Part shown: one piece after another, positions 47,464 through 55,520 of the stretch
Position numbering within the stretch: position 1 is the first letter of the stretch
Layout: each line of letters starts with the position of its first letter
NCBI RefSeq assembly: GCF_002904335.1
Contig: NZ_PPHF01000074.1
Span: forward strand, 62,001 to 126,000
Direction: 5' to 3'
Origin: Amycolatopsis sp. CA-126428
GTDB lineage: Bacteria; Actinomycetota; Actinomycetes; Mycobacteriales; Pseudonocardiaceae
DNA: 64,000 nt
The notes under the pieces: generated by a model
Told to the model about the DNA's origin: nothing
Databases searched by the model: none
The model's input: only the letters and a program-made list of their open reading frames with translations
Program-made: the position numbers and the translations under genes

Positions 47464-49041
47464 ATGGCAGCAGACCCGGGCCGCAAACTGCGGCGCTACC
47501 AGGAGATGCGGGACTTCGACCGGACCGCGGAGCCGGCCGGCGGGGCCGCCGGTCCGGACGGCCACCGGTTCGTGGTGCAGCGGCACCGCGCGCGCCGGCT
47601 GCACTACGACTTCCGCCTCGAACTCGGCGGCGTGCTGGTCAGCTGGGCGGTGCCGAAAGGTCCGACGCTGGACCCGAAGGCCCGCCGGCTGGCCGTGCAC
47701 GTCGAAGATCACCCGATCGAGTACGCCGGGTTCGAGGGCGTCATCCCGCGCGGCGAGTACGGCGGCGGGGACGTCATCGTCTGGGACCGCGGCGTCTGGC
47801 GGCCGGTCGAACCCGACCCGGCCCGCGCGATCGAGGCCGGGACGCTGCACTTCGACCTCGAGGGCGAGAAGCTGGCCGGCCGGTTCGTCCTCGTCCGCAC
47901 CAGCCGCGGCGAGAAGGACCAGTGGTTCCTCCTGCACAAGCAGGACGAGCACGCGCAGGCCGGCTGGGACGCCGAAGACCACCCGCGCTCGGTGAAGAGC
48001 GGCCGCACCAACGACGAGGTCGCGGCCGCTCCCGACGCCCTGTGGCACGGCGACCGCCCGGCCGCGGAAGCGGAGGAATCCGTCGGCGGCTGGCAGGCCC
48101 CGACCGAAGACGAACTGGCCGCCCTCGACGCCTTGGGCGTGAAGGGCCGGTGGTCGGTGGCGGGCCGCGAGCTGGCCCTGACCAACCTGGACAAGGTGCT
48201 CTTCCCGGCGGCCGGCGGCGGGAAGCCCGTCACCAAGCGGGACCTCATCCGGTACTACGCCACCGTCGGCCCGGTCATGCTCCCGTACCTGGCCGGCCGC
48301 CCGCTCAACACCCACCGGTTCCCCCAAGGCGTCACCGAGCCGGGCTTCTGGCAGAAGGAGGTCCCGCGGCACGCGCCCGACTGGCTGACCACCTGGCGCA
48401 ACGAGCGTGCCGAGCCGGGGGAGAGCCAGCGGTACGTCGTCGCCGACAGCGTCGCGACGCTGGCCTGGCTGGCGAACTACGGCGCGCTGGAGCTGCACGC
48501 CTGGACCTCCCGCGCCACCGACGTCGACCACCCGACGTGGGTGCTGTTCGACATCGACCCGGGCCCGGAGACGACGTTCGAAGAGGTCCTGGAGCTGGCG
48601 CGGCTGCACCGCACCGCGCTCGAGCACCTGGGCCTCACCGGCCGGCCCAAGGTGACCGGGCAGCGCGGCGTCCAGGTGTGGGTGCCGATCGCCCCGCACT
48701 GCACGTTCGAGCAGACCCGCACCTGGGCGGAGACGGTGTCCCGGACGATCGGGCGCGTGCTGCCCGACCTGGTCAGCTGGGCCTGGACGAAGGACAAGCG
48801 CCGCGGCCGTGCCCGGCTCGACTACACGCAGAACGTGCTGAACAAGACGCTCGTCGCGCCCTACAGCGTCCGGCCGCGGCCCGGCGCGCCGGTTTCCGTG
48901 CCGCTGGAGTGGGACGAGCTGGACGACCCGCGGCTCGCGCCCGATCGGTGGACGATCCGGGACGTCCCGGGCCGCCTGGCCGAGCGCGGCGACCCGTTCT
49001 CGGTGCTGCTGGGCCTCGAACAGAAGTTGCCGGGCCTGTAG
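47464..49041 (+). CDS. LigD-like phosphoesterase-polymerase, no ligase domain
   Basis: A 525-residue protein with two domains in order. The first is a 3'-phosphoesterase (residues 30-200) with RRLHYDFRLELGGVLVSWAVPKGP, the HxDFRLE signature. The second is a LigD polymerase/primase (230-525) with TNLDKVLFPA, MLPYLAGRPLNTHRFPQGV in parts, WVLFDIDPGP with the two metal-binding aspartates, and LDYTQNVLNKTLVAPYSVRPRPG. A standard LigD also carries an ATP-dependent ligase domain, absent here. It is one of three LigD-type polymerase loci in this window and likely acts in non-homologous end joining with a ligase encoded elsewhere. Confidence 0.92.
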   Translation: MAADPGRKLRRYQEMRDFDRTAEPAGGAAGPDGHRFVVQRHRARRLHYDFRLELGGVLVSWAVPKGPTLDPKARRLAVHVEDHPIEYAGFEGVIPRGEYGGGDVIVWDRGVWRPVEPDPARAIEAGTLHFDLEGEKLAGRFVLVRTSRGEKDQWFLLHKQDEHAQAGWDAEDHPRSVKSGRTNDEVAAAPDALWHGDRPAAEAEESVGGWQAPTEDELAALDALGVKGRWSVAGRELALTNLDKVLFPAAGGGKPVTKRDLIRYYATVGPVMLPYLAGRPLNTHRFPQGVTEPGFWQKEVPRHAPDWLTTWRNERAEPGESQRYVVADSVATLAWLANYGALELHAWTSRATDVDHPTWVLFDIDPGPETTFEEVLELARLHRTALEHLGLTGRPKVTGQRGVQVWVPIAPHCTFEQTRTWAETVSRTIGRVLPDLVSWAWTKDKRRGRARLDYTQNVLNKTLVAPYSVRPRPGAPVSVPLEWDELDDPRLAPDRWTIRDVPGRLAERGDPFSVLLGLEQKLPGL

Positions 49042-49045
49042 GCCC

Positions 49046-49987
49046 TCAGGCCCGGACGGTTTCCAGCGCCCGCGGCTGCAGCCGGTCGAGTTCCGCGCGG
49101 GACAGGTGCGGGCGCCCACCCGCGTGCCCGGTCGTCGCCGCGGCGGCCGCGACGGCCAGGCTCGCCGCCGTCTCCAGCGGACGGCGGCGGGTCAGCGCCG
49201 CGGTCAGGGTGGCGACGAGCGCGTCACCGGCGCCGGTCGGATCGACGACGTCGGTCTCGACGTCCGGCACGAACCAGGTGCCTTCCGGCCCGGCGAACAG
49301 GTTGCCCTGGCCGGAGACTTCGAGCACGACCAGGGACGGCCCCCGCCGCCGGAGGTCGGCGGCGGCCCGCGCGGCCGCGGCGACGTCGGCCACCGGCTGC
49401 CCGGTGAGGAGCTCGGCTTCGTGCCCGTCGGCGCGCACGACGTCGGCGAGGGCGAGCAGGCCGGCCGTCAGCGCGTCGTCCTGGGGTGCGCCGTCCAGCA
49501 CGACCCGGGTGCCCGCCGTGTGCGCCAGCCGGGCCGCCAGCAGGGCCACCGGTGCGGGCTGCTGCAGCTGCACGATGAGGGAGGCGGCGGCCGAGATGGG
49601 GGCCGCCGCGGCGAAGACGTCCTCCTCGGTGAGCAGCGTCCCCTCCGGGACGTGCTCGAGGTAGCGGCGCCGGCCGTGGTCCTCGACGACGTCGACGAGC
49701 AGGGCCGTCTCGGTGCCCGCCCGGCGGATCACGTGCGAGGTGCCGATCCGGTCGGCCCGGGCCTGGGCGAGCAGCGCGTCCCCGGTGCGGTCGCGGCCGA
49801 CGACGCCGACCAGCGACACCGACATCCCGAGCTGGCCCAGCGCCACGGCCTGGTTCGCGCCCTTCCCGCCGAGCAGCTCCTGCCGGTGCTTCACGGGCGC
49901 CGACGAGTCCGCATCGGGCGCGTCGGGGACTTCGATCACCAGGTCGCGGGCGATCTGCCCGGCGACGACGACTTCGCTGAACATCAT
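49046..49987 (-). CDS. PfkB-family sugar kinase (ribokinase-like)
   Basis: A 313-residue kinase. GGKGANQAVALGQLG at about residues 40-54 is the ribokinase N-terminal motif, and DPTGAGDALVATLTAAL near 250 is the PfkB C-terminal motif with the catalytic Asp. Ribokinase or a related adenosine/fructose kinase is likely. It is divergent from RecQ across 124 bases with two stress-type promoters. Its stop lies five bases from the convergent LigD-like stop. Confidence 0.9.
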   Translation of the reverse strand: MMFSEVVVAGQIARDLVIEVPDAPDADSSAPVKHRQELLGGKGANQAVALGQLGMSVSLVGVVGRDRTGDALLAQARADRIGTSHVIRRAGTETALLVDVVEDHGRRRYLEHVPEGTLLTEEDVFAAAAPISAAASLIVQLQQPAPVALLAARLAHTAGTRVVLDGAPQDDALTAGLLALADVVRADGHEAELLTGQPVADVAAAARAAADLRRRGPSLVVLEVSGQGNLFAGPEGTWFVPDVETDVVDPTGAGDALVATLTAALTRRRPLETAASLAVAAAAATTGHAGGRPHLSRAELDRLQPRALETVRA

Positions 49988-50032
49988 CGGGACCAGCGGT
50001 GGGTCATGGCGCCTCCTCGGCTCACCGATCGG

Positions 50033-50059
50033 CTACCCCGGCCGCAAGGACGGGTAAAC
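50033..50059 (-). promoter_or_regulatory. SigB/SigF-like promoter for PfkB kinase
   Basis: On the minus strand GTTT (50059-50056), 17 bases, then GGGTAG (50038-50033). This fits the SigF/SigB consensus. It precedes ATG 49987 by about 46 bases. Confidence 0.5.
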
Positions 50060-50076
50060 CGCTCGTTCGGGTCGGT

Positions 50077-50101
50077 GGTTGCCGGGCGCCGTCCGGGGTA
50101 G
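50077..50101 (+). promoter_or_regulatory. SigB/SigF-like promoter for RecQ
   Basis: GGTT at 50077-50080, 15 bases, GGGTAG at 50096-50101. It lies 10 bases before ATG 50112, so the mRNA would be almost leaderless. Confidence 0.45.
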
Positions 50102-50111
50102 CCCGGCCGCC

Positions 50112-51734
50112 ATGAGCGATGGGAAGGTGGCCGAGCTGCGCCGGCTGGCCGCGGACCGCTTCGGCTGGGCCGAGCTGTCCGCCGAGCAGGCCGAGGCGAT
50201 GAGCGCGGCGAGCGAGGGGCGGGACGTGCTGGTGGTGCTGCCCACCGGCGCCGGCAAATCCGCGATCTACCAGGTGCCGGCGCTGGTGCTGCCCGGGCCG
50301 ACGGTGATCGTGTCGCCGCTGCTGGCGCTGCAGCGGGACCAGATCGAGGGCCTCGACGCCGCGGCCGTGCCGGACGCCGTGGCCCTCGACTCGCGGCAGT
50401 CGGCGGCCGAGCGGGACCGCGTGTGGGACGCGATCCGGGGCGGCACGGCGGAGTACGTCTTCCTGTCGCCGGAACAGCTGGCGAAGGACGAGGTCGTGGC
50501 CGGGCTGGCCGAGGCGGCGGTGTCGCTGTTCGTCGTCGACGAGGCCCACTGCGTTTCGGCGTGGGGCCACGACTTCCGGCCCGACTACCTGCGCCTCACC
50601 CCGGTGGTCGAACGGCTCGGGCGGCCACCGGTCGTCGCCCTCACCGCCACCGCGGCCGCACCGGTCCGGGACGACATCGTCGCGGCACTCGGCTTGCGGG
50701 ACCCGGTGCGGGTGATCGCGAGCTTCGACCGGCCGAACCTGCACCTGGCGGTCGCACGGTTCACCGACGACGCCGCGAAGCACGCGGCGGTGGTGGAGCG
50801 AGTCGCGGCGATGCCCGGCAGCGGCCTGCTCTACGCCGCGAGCCGCCGGGAGACCGAGGACTACGCCGAGGCGCTGTCCGGCCGCGGCGTCCGCGCCTTC
50901 GCTTACCACGCCGGGATGAAGGCCGCCGACCGCGACGCGGTGCACGAGCGGTTCGCCGCGGGGGAGACCGACGTCGTGGTGGCGACCTCGGCGTTCGGCA
51001 TGGGCATCGACCAACCCGACGTGCGGTTCGTGGTGCACGCGTCCGTCCCGGATTCGGTCGACACGTACTACCAGCAGATCGGCCGCGCCGGCCGGGACGG
51101 CGCACCGGCGGAGGTGCTGCTCTGCTACCGGCCGGAAGACCTGGCGCGGCAACGGTTCCTCACCCGGTCCGCGCCGCCGGAGGCCGAGCTGCGGGCGGTC
51201 GTCGAAGCACTGCGCCGGGGACCGCTGGGCCGCCGGCAGCTCGCCGAAGCCGTCCCGGGCCCGGCCGCGCGGCGGACCCGCGCCCTCGGCCTGCTCGAAC
51301 GCTGCGGCGACGTGGTCACCGGGCCGGACGGCCGGTGCGCGCTCACCGCCGGCCGCGCGGACACCGGTGCGGTCATCGGGCGGGCGCTCGAAGCGGCGGA
51401 ACGGGCGGCCGAGCTCGTCCGCTCGCGGGTGGAGATGATGCGCGCCTACGCCGAGACCACCGGCTGCCGCCGCCGGTACCTGCTCGGGTACTTCGGCGAG
51501 GAACTCGCGAGGCCGTGCGGTCACTGTGACACCTGTGAAGCGGGTGCCGCGGCCGAGGACCACCCGCCCGCGGGGGAGTTCCGCGCGGAGAACGTCGTCC
51601 GGCACGCCGAGTGGGGCCGTGGCGTCGTGATGACCGTCGAGGACGACAAGCTCACCGTTCTCTTCGACGACGTCGGCTACCGGACGCTCTCGCTGCCGGT
51701 GGTGCGGGAACAGGAACTCCTGGACCGCTGCTGA
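50112..51734 (+). CDS. recQ: RecQ-family ATP-dependent DNA helicase
   Basis: A 540-residue helicase with Walker A PTGAGKS (motif I), SPLLALQRDQ, VDEAHCVSAWGHDFRPDY (motif II with the RecQ aromatic loop), LTATAAAP, ATSAFGMGIDQPDVR and QQIGRAGRDG (motif VI). A Zn-binding set with CGHCDTCEAG lies at about 475-485. No HRDC domain follows; a short SH3-like part does (GRGVVMTVEDDKLTVLFDDVGYRTL). It unwinds recombination intermediates and stalled forks. Start ATG 50112. Confidence 0.95.
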   Translation: MSDGKVAELRRLAADRFGWAELSAEQAEAMSAASEGRDVLVVLPTGAGKSAIYQVPALVLPGPTVIVSPLLALQRDQIEGLDAAAVPDAVALDSRQSAAERDRVWDAIRGGTAEYVFLSPEQLAKDEVVAGLAEAAVSLFVVDEAHCVSAWGHDFRPDYLRLTPVVERLGRPPVVALTATAAAPVRDDIVAALGLRDPVRVIASFDRPNLHLAVARFTDDAAKHAAVVERVAAMPGSGLLYAASRRETEDYAEALSGRGVRAFAYHAGMKAADRDAVHERFAAGETDVVVATSAFGMGIDQPDVRFVVHASVPDSVDTYYQQIGRAGRDGAPAEVLLCYRPEDLARQRFLTRSAPPEAELRAVVEALRRGPLGRRQLAEAVPGPAARRTRALGLLERCGDVVTGPDGRCALTAGRADTGAVIGRALEAAERAAELVRSRVEMMRAYAETTGCRRRYLLGYFGEELARPCGHCDTCEAGAAAEDHPPAGEFRAENVVRHAEWGRGVVMTVEDDKLTVLFDDVGYRTLSLPVVREQELLDRC

Positions 51735-51875
51735 CCGCAGCCGGGTGATCAGGTTCCCCCGGACGGCCCTGCGGTTCGCCTTTCCGCGTGGCCGGTCCCA
51801 CAAACTCCGGCCGCGTCGGAGGCGGACGGGCGCGCCGTGCGGTAAATCAGAGGAACCCAGACCGGTGGAGGTGCG

Positions 51876-52652
51876 GTGACCGAGACTCTCATGAACGCGG
51901 CGGATCGCTGGAGACCGCTGGCCGAACTGCTGCAGGCGCTGCTCGAGCGCATCGCCGGGGAGCTGCCCCGCTGGCTCGGCGCGGGCTTGACGGTCAGCCG
52001 CGGCGAGCGGCCGCTGCGGGTGCTGGCCGCCGTGGGGGTCGGCGAACAGGTGCTGCCCGCCCAGCTGGCCCACGGCGGCCCGGCTCCCGTCGCGCACGCC
52101 ACCGGCGAGCCGGTCGTCACGGACCGCCTCTTCGGCGACGAGCGCTGGCCGGCGCTGACCCGCGAAACCGTCTTCGACAGCGGCCCGGCGGCCGCGGCGA
52201 TCCGCGGCGCCGCCGCGCTGCCCGGGTTCTGGGACGAAGACGGCGCCTTCGTGCTGTCGGTCACGCTCGACCGGCGACCGGGCGCGGAAACCCTGGACGT
52301 CCTGCGGCGCTACGCGAAACTCACCGAGATGACGCTGGTGGTCGCCGAGACCGCCACCGCGGGCGACCCCGACCAGATGCTGGACCTGCTGGCGTCCCGC
52401 GCCGCCATCGAGCAGGCGAAGGGCGCGATCATGGCGGTCCGGCGGTGCCCGCCGGAAGAGGCCTGGCAGACGCTGCGCCGCACCAGCCAGGAGTTCAACG
52501 TCAAGGTCCGCGAGCTCGCGGTCGCGCTCGTCGAGCACCTCGGGGGCCGGCTGCCCGCTTCGCCCGACGGCCTCCGCGAGATCCGGCCCGGCGCCCCGGC
52601 CCACCACGCCGCGGAGCAGCTCTGGTCGGCCTTCACGAGCGTCTCTCCATAG
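51876..52652 (+). CDS. ANTAR-domain regulator with GAF-like sensor
   Basis: A 258-residue protein. The N-terminal 150 residues look GAF-like; the ANTAR domain near 175-228 (SRAAIEQAKGAIMAVRRCPPEEAWQTLRRTSQEF, in pieces, then NVKVRELAVALVEHL) binds paired-hexaloop RNA and prevents termination. Start GTG 51876. It precedes a STAS gene and two further GAF-ANTAR genes lie within 5 kb, pointing to RNA-based stress control. Confidence 0.88.
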   Translation: MTETLMNAADRWRPLAELLQALLERIAGELPRWLGAGLTVSRGERPLRVLAAVGVGEQVLPAQLAHGGPAPVAHATGEPVVTDRLFGDERWPALTRETVFDSGPAAAAIRGAAALPGFWDEDGAFVLSVTLDRRPGAETLDVLRRYAKLTEMTLVVAETATAGDPDQMLDLLASRAAIEQAKGAIMAVRRCPPEEAWQTLRRTSQEFNVKVRELAVALVEHLGGRLPASPDGLREIRPGAPAHHAAEQLWSAFTSVSP

Positions 52653-52659
52653 GGGGAGT

Positions 52660-52684
52660 GTTTCCCGGACGGGTGGTTGGGTAT
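52660..52684 (+). promoter_or_regulatory. SigB/SigF-type promoter for STAS gene
   Basis: GTTT at 52660-52663, 15 bases, GGGTAT at 52679-52684. This is the best match in the window to the SigF/SigB consensus. It lies about 80 bases upstream of GTG 52766. Confidence 0.65.
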
Positions 52685-52717
52685 CAAGACCCCGTCCTTG
52701 ATCACTGTCCTTGATAC
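52681..52717. repeat. Direct and inverted GTCCTTGAT repeats in STAS leader
   Basis: GTCCTTGAT occurs at 52694-52702 and 52707-52715, 13 bases apart, and an inverted copy begins at 52681 (GTATCAAG, matched by CTTGATAC at 52710-52717). It may form RNA hairpins or bind a regulator just after the likely transcription start. Confidence 0.5.
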
Positions 52718-52765
52718 GTCACTGCGTCGCCGGCCCCACGCCGGCGCGGAAGGCCAACTGAACCC

Positions 52766-53161
52766 GTGTCCCCCACCTTTCCGGTCCCCACCCGGTCCGC
52801 GCCCCTGACCGCGCGCCGGACGGAGTACCGCCCCGGTTTCCTGGTGCTCACCCTGACCGGCGAAATCGACGCGCTGACCCTGCCGATCCTCGAGCGCGAG
52901 CTGGGATCGGCTCCACCGGGAACGACGGTGGTGGACCTCACGCAGGTGGCCTTCGTCGGCCTGGCCGGCGCGCGCGCTCTGGCCGCGGCGGCCGAACGGG
53001 CCGGTGCGGCGGGCCGGCGGTTCGGGGTGGTGGCGAACAGCCGGACGCTGGCGCGGCTGTTCCGGATCACCGGCCTGGCGGCGGTGGTGCCGATGTTCGC
53101 GTCGTTGTCGGATGCGCTGCGGGAGTTGCTGGCGGCCGAGGTGCACGAGCCTGCCTGCTGA
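52766..53161 (+). CDS. STAS-domain anti-anti-sigma-like protein
   Basis: A 131-residue STAS protein with the order LVLTLTGEIDALTLPILEREL, then TTVVDLTQVAFVGLAGARAL. In anti-sigma factor antagonists a phosphorylatable Ser sits in the D-S-S-G-like loop; here the loop reads VGLAG and has no Ser or Thr. It could therefore be constitutively active or have a different role. Start GTG 52766. It converges on a PP2C-like gene across a 28-bp repeat array. Confidence 0.85.
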   Translation: MSPTFPVPTRSAPLTARRTEYRPGFLVLTLTGEIDALTLPILERELGSAPPGTTVVDLTQVAFVGLAGARALAAAAERAGAAGRRFGVVANSRTLARLFRITGLAAVVPMFASLSDALRELLAAEVHEPAC

Positions 53162-53260
53162 GCGGGCCGAGCGGCTGAGCGGGCGCTGAACGAGCCGAGC
53201 GGCTGAGCGGGCGCTGAGCGGGCCGAGCGGCTGAGCGGGCGTTGAGCGGCTCAGCGGGCG
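53158..53260. repeat. 28-bp tandem repeat between convergent genes
   Basis: Three copies of a 28-bp unit (CTGAGCGGGCCGAGCGGCTG followed by AGCGGGCG), copies 1 and 3 identical, copy 2 with two changes: 53158-53185, 53186-53213, 53214-53241, then a partial copy. It includes the stops of both the STAS gene (53161) and the PP2C-like gene (53251). GCTGAGC elements can pair with GCTCAGC at 53249, so it could act as a bidirectional terminator. Confidence 0.8.
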
Positions 53261-54708
53261 ATCGGCGAGTCCGCGCCGTGCCCCAGCTCGCCCACCGGCC
53301 ACTGCCGGCGGGCGGTCCAGCGGGCGACCAGCACACCCGCGTCCTGCCGGAACTCGCCGCCGCCGTGGGTGAGGACCGCCCGGGTGAGGCGGCGGGCGAT
53401 CTCCGGGGGCAGTTCGGCGGCGTCCCGGCCGAGGTGCCCGGTGATCCGGGCCCGGCCGAACGGCTGCCCGGCGCCGTCCACGGTTTCGGCGACGCCGCGT
53501 GAGCACAACGCCAGCAGGTCACCCGATTCGAGCCGGAGCTCCGTGACCGGGGGCGGCCCGCCGGCCGGGGAGAACCGCGGGGTGGCCGGCCCGGTCAGCG
53601 GGAGCGCTTCGCCGCGGCGGACGATCAGGGGCCCCTGCCCGGCGCCGAGCAGGCGCAGGAGGCCGGTGTCCAGGTCCAGCTCGGCGAGCACGCCCTTCAC
53701 GGCCGGTGCGTCCTGAATGCTTTCGAGCTCGGCGGCGACCGCGGCGAACTGCTCGCCGAGGGAGGTGCCGCCGTGGCGGGCGGCGCGGTAGGCCGCGAGG
53801 GCGGACACGACGGCGGTGTTCGCGCTGCCGGTGCGCGCGCCGGCGTCGAACATCGCCAGCTGCGCCCGCTCCTCCGAAAGTGCGTAGTCGAACACGGTGC
53901 CGCACAGCTCGTACGCCGGCTGGACGCTCACGCCCACGACGACGCTTTCGGTGGCGCCGGTGAGCGGCGGCAGGCTCTGCCACAGCAGCTCGGCGGGGGA
54001 GCCGCGGCGACGGTGGCGGCGACGGCGGTCCAGGCCGTCGCCGTACTGGGTCGTGATCGTGACCAGGTGCCCGAGCAGCGAGGACAGCCACCGGCATTGC
54101 TCCCGCAGCGCCGGGTCGTCCGGGTCGGCGTCGCCGGACGGGACGATTTCGAGGACCCCGAGCCGTTCGACGCCGTCGAGCAACACTGTCCACAGTGTAC
54201 CGTCGCGGGTCAGGGTCGCGGCCCGGCGGTAGACGTCCCCGCCGACGGTGGTGTCGATGTCGAGGGCCGCGGCGCCCGGCCGCAGCGGCACGAGCGTGCG
54301 CTGGTCGTAGTCGGCCAGGTAGACACCGATCGTGAGGTCGAGCGCGCGGCCCGCCTCGGCGACGACCGCCGGGAGCCGCTCGGGCGGGGCGCGGTGCGCG
54401 CCTTCGAGCAGGTCGACGAGCGCTTTCAGCGGGCCGTGCAGCGGCTTCGCGTCCTGAACCGAGTGGCTGTAGGGCGCGCGGGCCGGCCCGGTCACCTCGT
54501 CGAGCCGTTCGTTGACGGCGTGGGCGACCATGTCGCGGTCGACGCGGGGCAGCGTGACCAGCCCGTTGAGGTAGGCGTCCAGTTCCAGCAGGCTCAGGCT
54601 CCCGCCGAGGGCGAAGTACCGCATCCACAGCTCTTCCAGCGTCAGGTCGCTCCGGGCGAAGCACGCGGCGATCAGCCGCTGCTGTTCCTCCTCGGGCAGG
54701 AAACGCAT
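53251..54708 (-). CDS. PP2C/RsbU-like protein with GAF domain, probably catalytically degenerate
   Basis: A 485-residue protein starting at ATG 54708 with AGGGGTGAG upstream. An N-terminal RsbU-like helical part (ELDAYLNGLVTLPRVDRDMVAHAVNERLDEV) is followed by a GAF domain and a PP2C domain (about 265-485). The usual GGD-x-x-D metal site reads CGTVFD; the usual DxMGHG reads DAGARTG; and the late TDG reads SRG. Three metal ligands thus seem lost, so it may be a pseudophosphatase that senses or binds rather than dephosphorylates. It shares an intergenic array with a STAS gene lacking its usual Ser. Confidence 0.85.
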   Translation of the reverse strand: MRFLPEEEQQRLIAACFARSDLTLEELWMRYFALGGSLSLLELDAYLNGLVTLPRVDRDMVAHAVNERLDEVTGPARAPYSHSVQDAKPLHGPLKALVDLLEGAHRAPPERLPAVVAEAGRALDLTIGVYLADYDQRTLVPLRPGAAALDIDTTVGGDVYRRAATLTRDGTLWTVLLDGVERLGVLEIVPSGDADPDDPALREQCRWLSSLLGHLVTITTQYGDGLDRRRRHRRRGSPAELLWQSLPPLTGATESVVVGVSVQPAYELCGTVFDYALSEERAQLAMFDAGARTGSANTAVVSALAAYRAARHGGTSLGEQFAAVAAELESIQDAPAVKGVLAELDLDTGLLRLLGAGQGPLIVRRGEALPLTGPATPRFSPAGGPPPVTELRLESGDLLALCSRGVAETVDGAGQPFGRARITGHLGRDAAELPPEIARRLTRAVLTHGGGEFRQDAGVLVARWTARRQWPVGELGHGADSPIAR

Positions 54709-54712
54709 GCGC

Positions 54713-55450
54713 TCACCCCTCCCGCGACGCCGGGCCGACCAGGTGGGCGGCGGCTTCGGCCGGGCTGGTGCCGTGCGCGCGGGCCAGCGAGAGCAGGTGG
54801 TCGAACGCCGCGTCCTCGCCGAGCCCGTCCCGGCCCATGAGGAAGCCCTTGGCCATGGCGACGCGGTCCCGGTCGCGCAGGGTGTCCTTGAACCGCTCGC
54901 TGAACCGGCCGGCGCGTTCGTGGGCACGGGCGTTGGCGACGAGGACCGCGGCGCGGTCGGCGAAGGTCACCAGCGCGCGCTCGTCGACGGGCCCGAAGGC
55001 GCCGGGAGCCGTCGCGTAGATCTTGATGGCGCCGGGGCAGCCGCCGTCGGTGACCATCGGGGCGGTGACGACCGACCGCAGCCCCGAGGCGGCGACCGCG
55101 GCGCACCACCGGGTCCAGCGCCGTTCCGTGGTGACGTCGTCGATCCGCTGCGGCGAGCACCCGGCCAGCGCGGCGAGGCAGGGCCCTTCGCCCAGCTCGT
55201 ACTGCAGGGTGTCGGCCTCGCGCACCAGCGGGCCCGAAGCGCTCGTCGTGACGAAGCCACCGTCGGCGTCGACGAGGGTGACCCCCACGCCCGCCGCGGC
55301 GGGGATCGTCGTCCCGGCCAGCGAAACGATCAGCTCCAGCACCGAATCCACGGTGTCCCGCGAAAGCAGTAGCCCGGACATCCGGGCGGCGACCGCGGCC
55401 AGCTCACCGTCCAGCGGAAGCTCGCCCGGCGAGGCCTGTTCCGACGACAT
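54713..55450 (-). CDS. GAF-ANTAR RNA-binding regulator
   Basis: A 245-residue protein with GAF at about residues 30-165 (GVGVTLVDADGGFVTTSASG, GEGPCLAAL) and ANTAR at about 190-240 (RDRVAMAKGFLMGRDGLGEDAAFDHLL). It is four bases upstream of the PP2C-like gene on the same strand, so the two form an operon. Start ATG 55450. Confidence 0.9.
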   Translation of the reverse strand: MSSEQASPGELPLDGELAAVAARMSGLLLSRDTVDSVLELIVSLAGTTIPAAAGVGVTLVDADGGFVTTSASGPLVREADTLQYELGEGPCLAALAGCSPQRIDDVTTERRWTRWCAAVAASGLRSVVTAPMVTDGGCPGAIKIYATAPGAFGPVDERALVTFADRAAVLVANARAHERAGRFSERFKDTLRDRDRVAMAKGFLMGRDGLGEDAAFDHLLSLARAHGTSPAEAAAHLVGPASREG

Positions 55451-55520
55451 GGCCGCTGATTACCAATCCGGGGTCACTCGTAAACCCGGCCGGTGGATCC
55501 GGCGCGGGTAGCTTGGCCTG

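Noticed and set aside
46405-49119. A minus-strand open frame of 904 codons opposite the LigD-like gene and hemerythrin
   Set aside because: Low-complexity Arg/Ala/Pro text; the plus-strand genes have clear domain motifs.
53158-53260. CRISPR array
   Set aside because: Units are directly adjacent without unique spacers and no cas genes are present.
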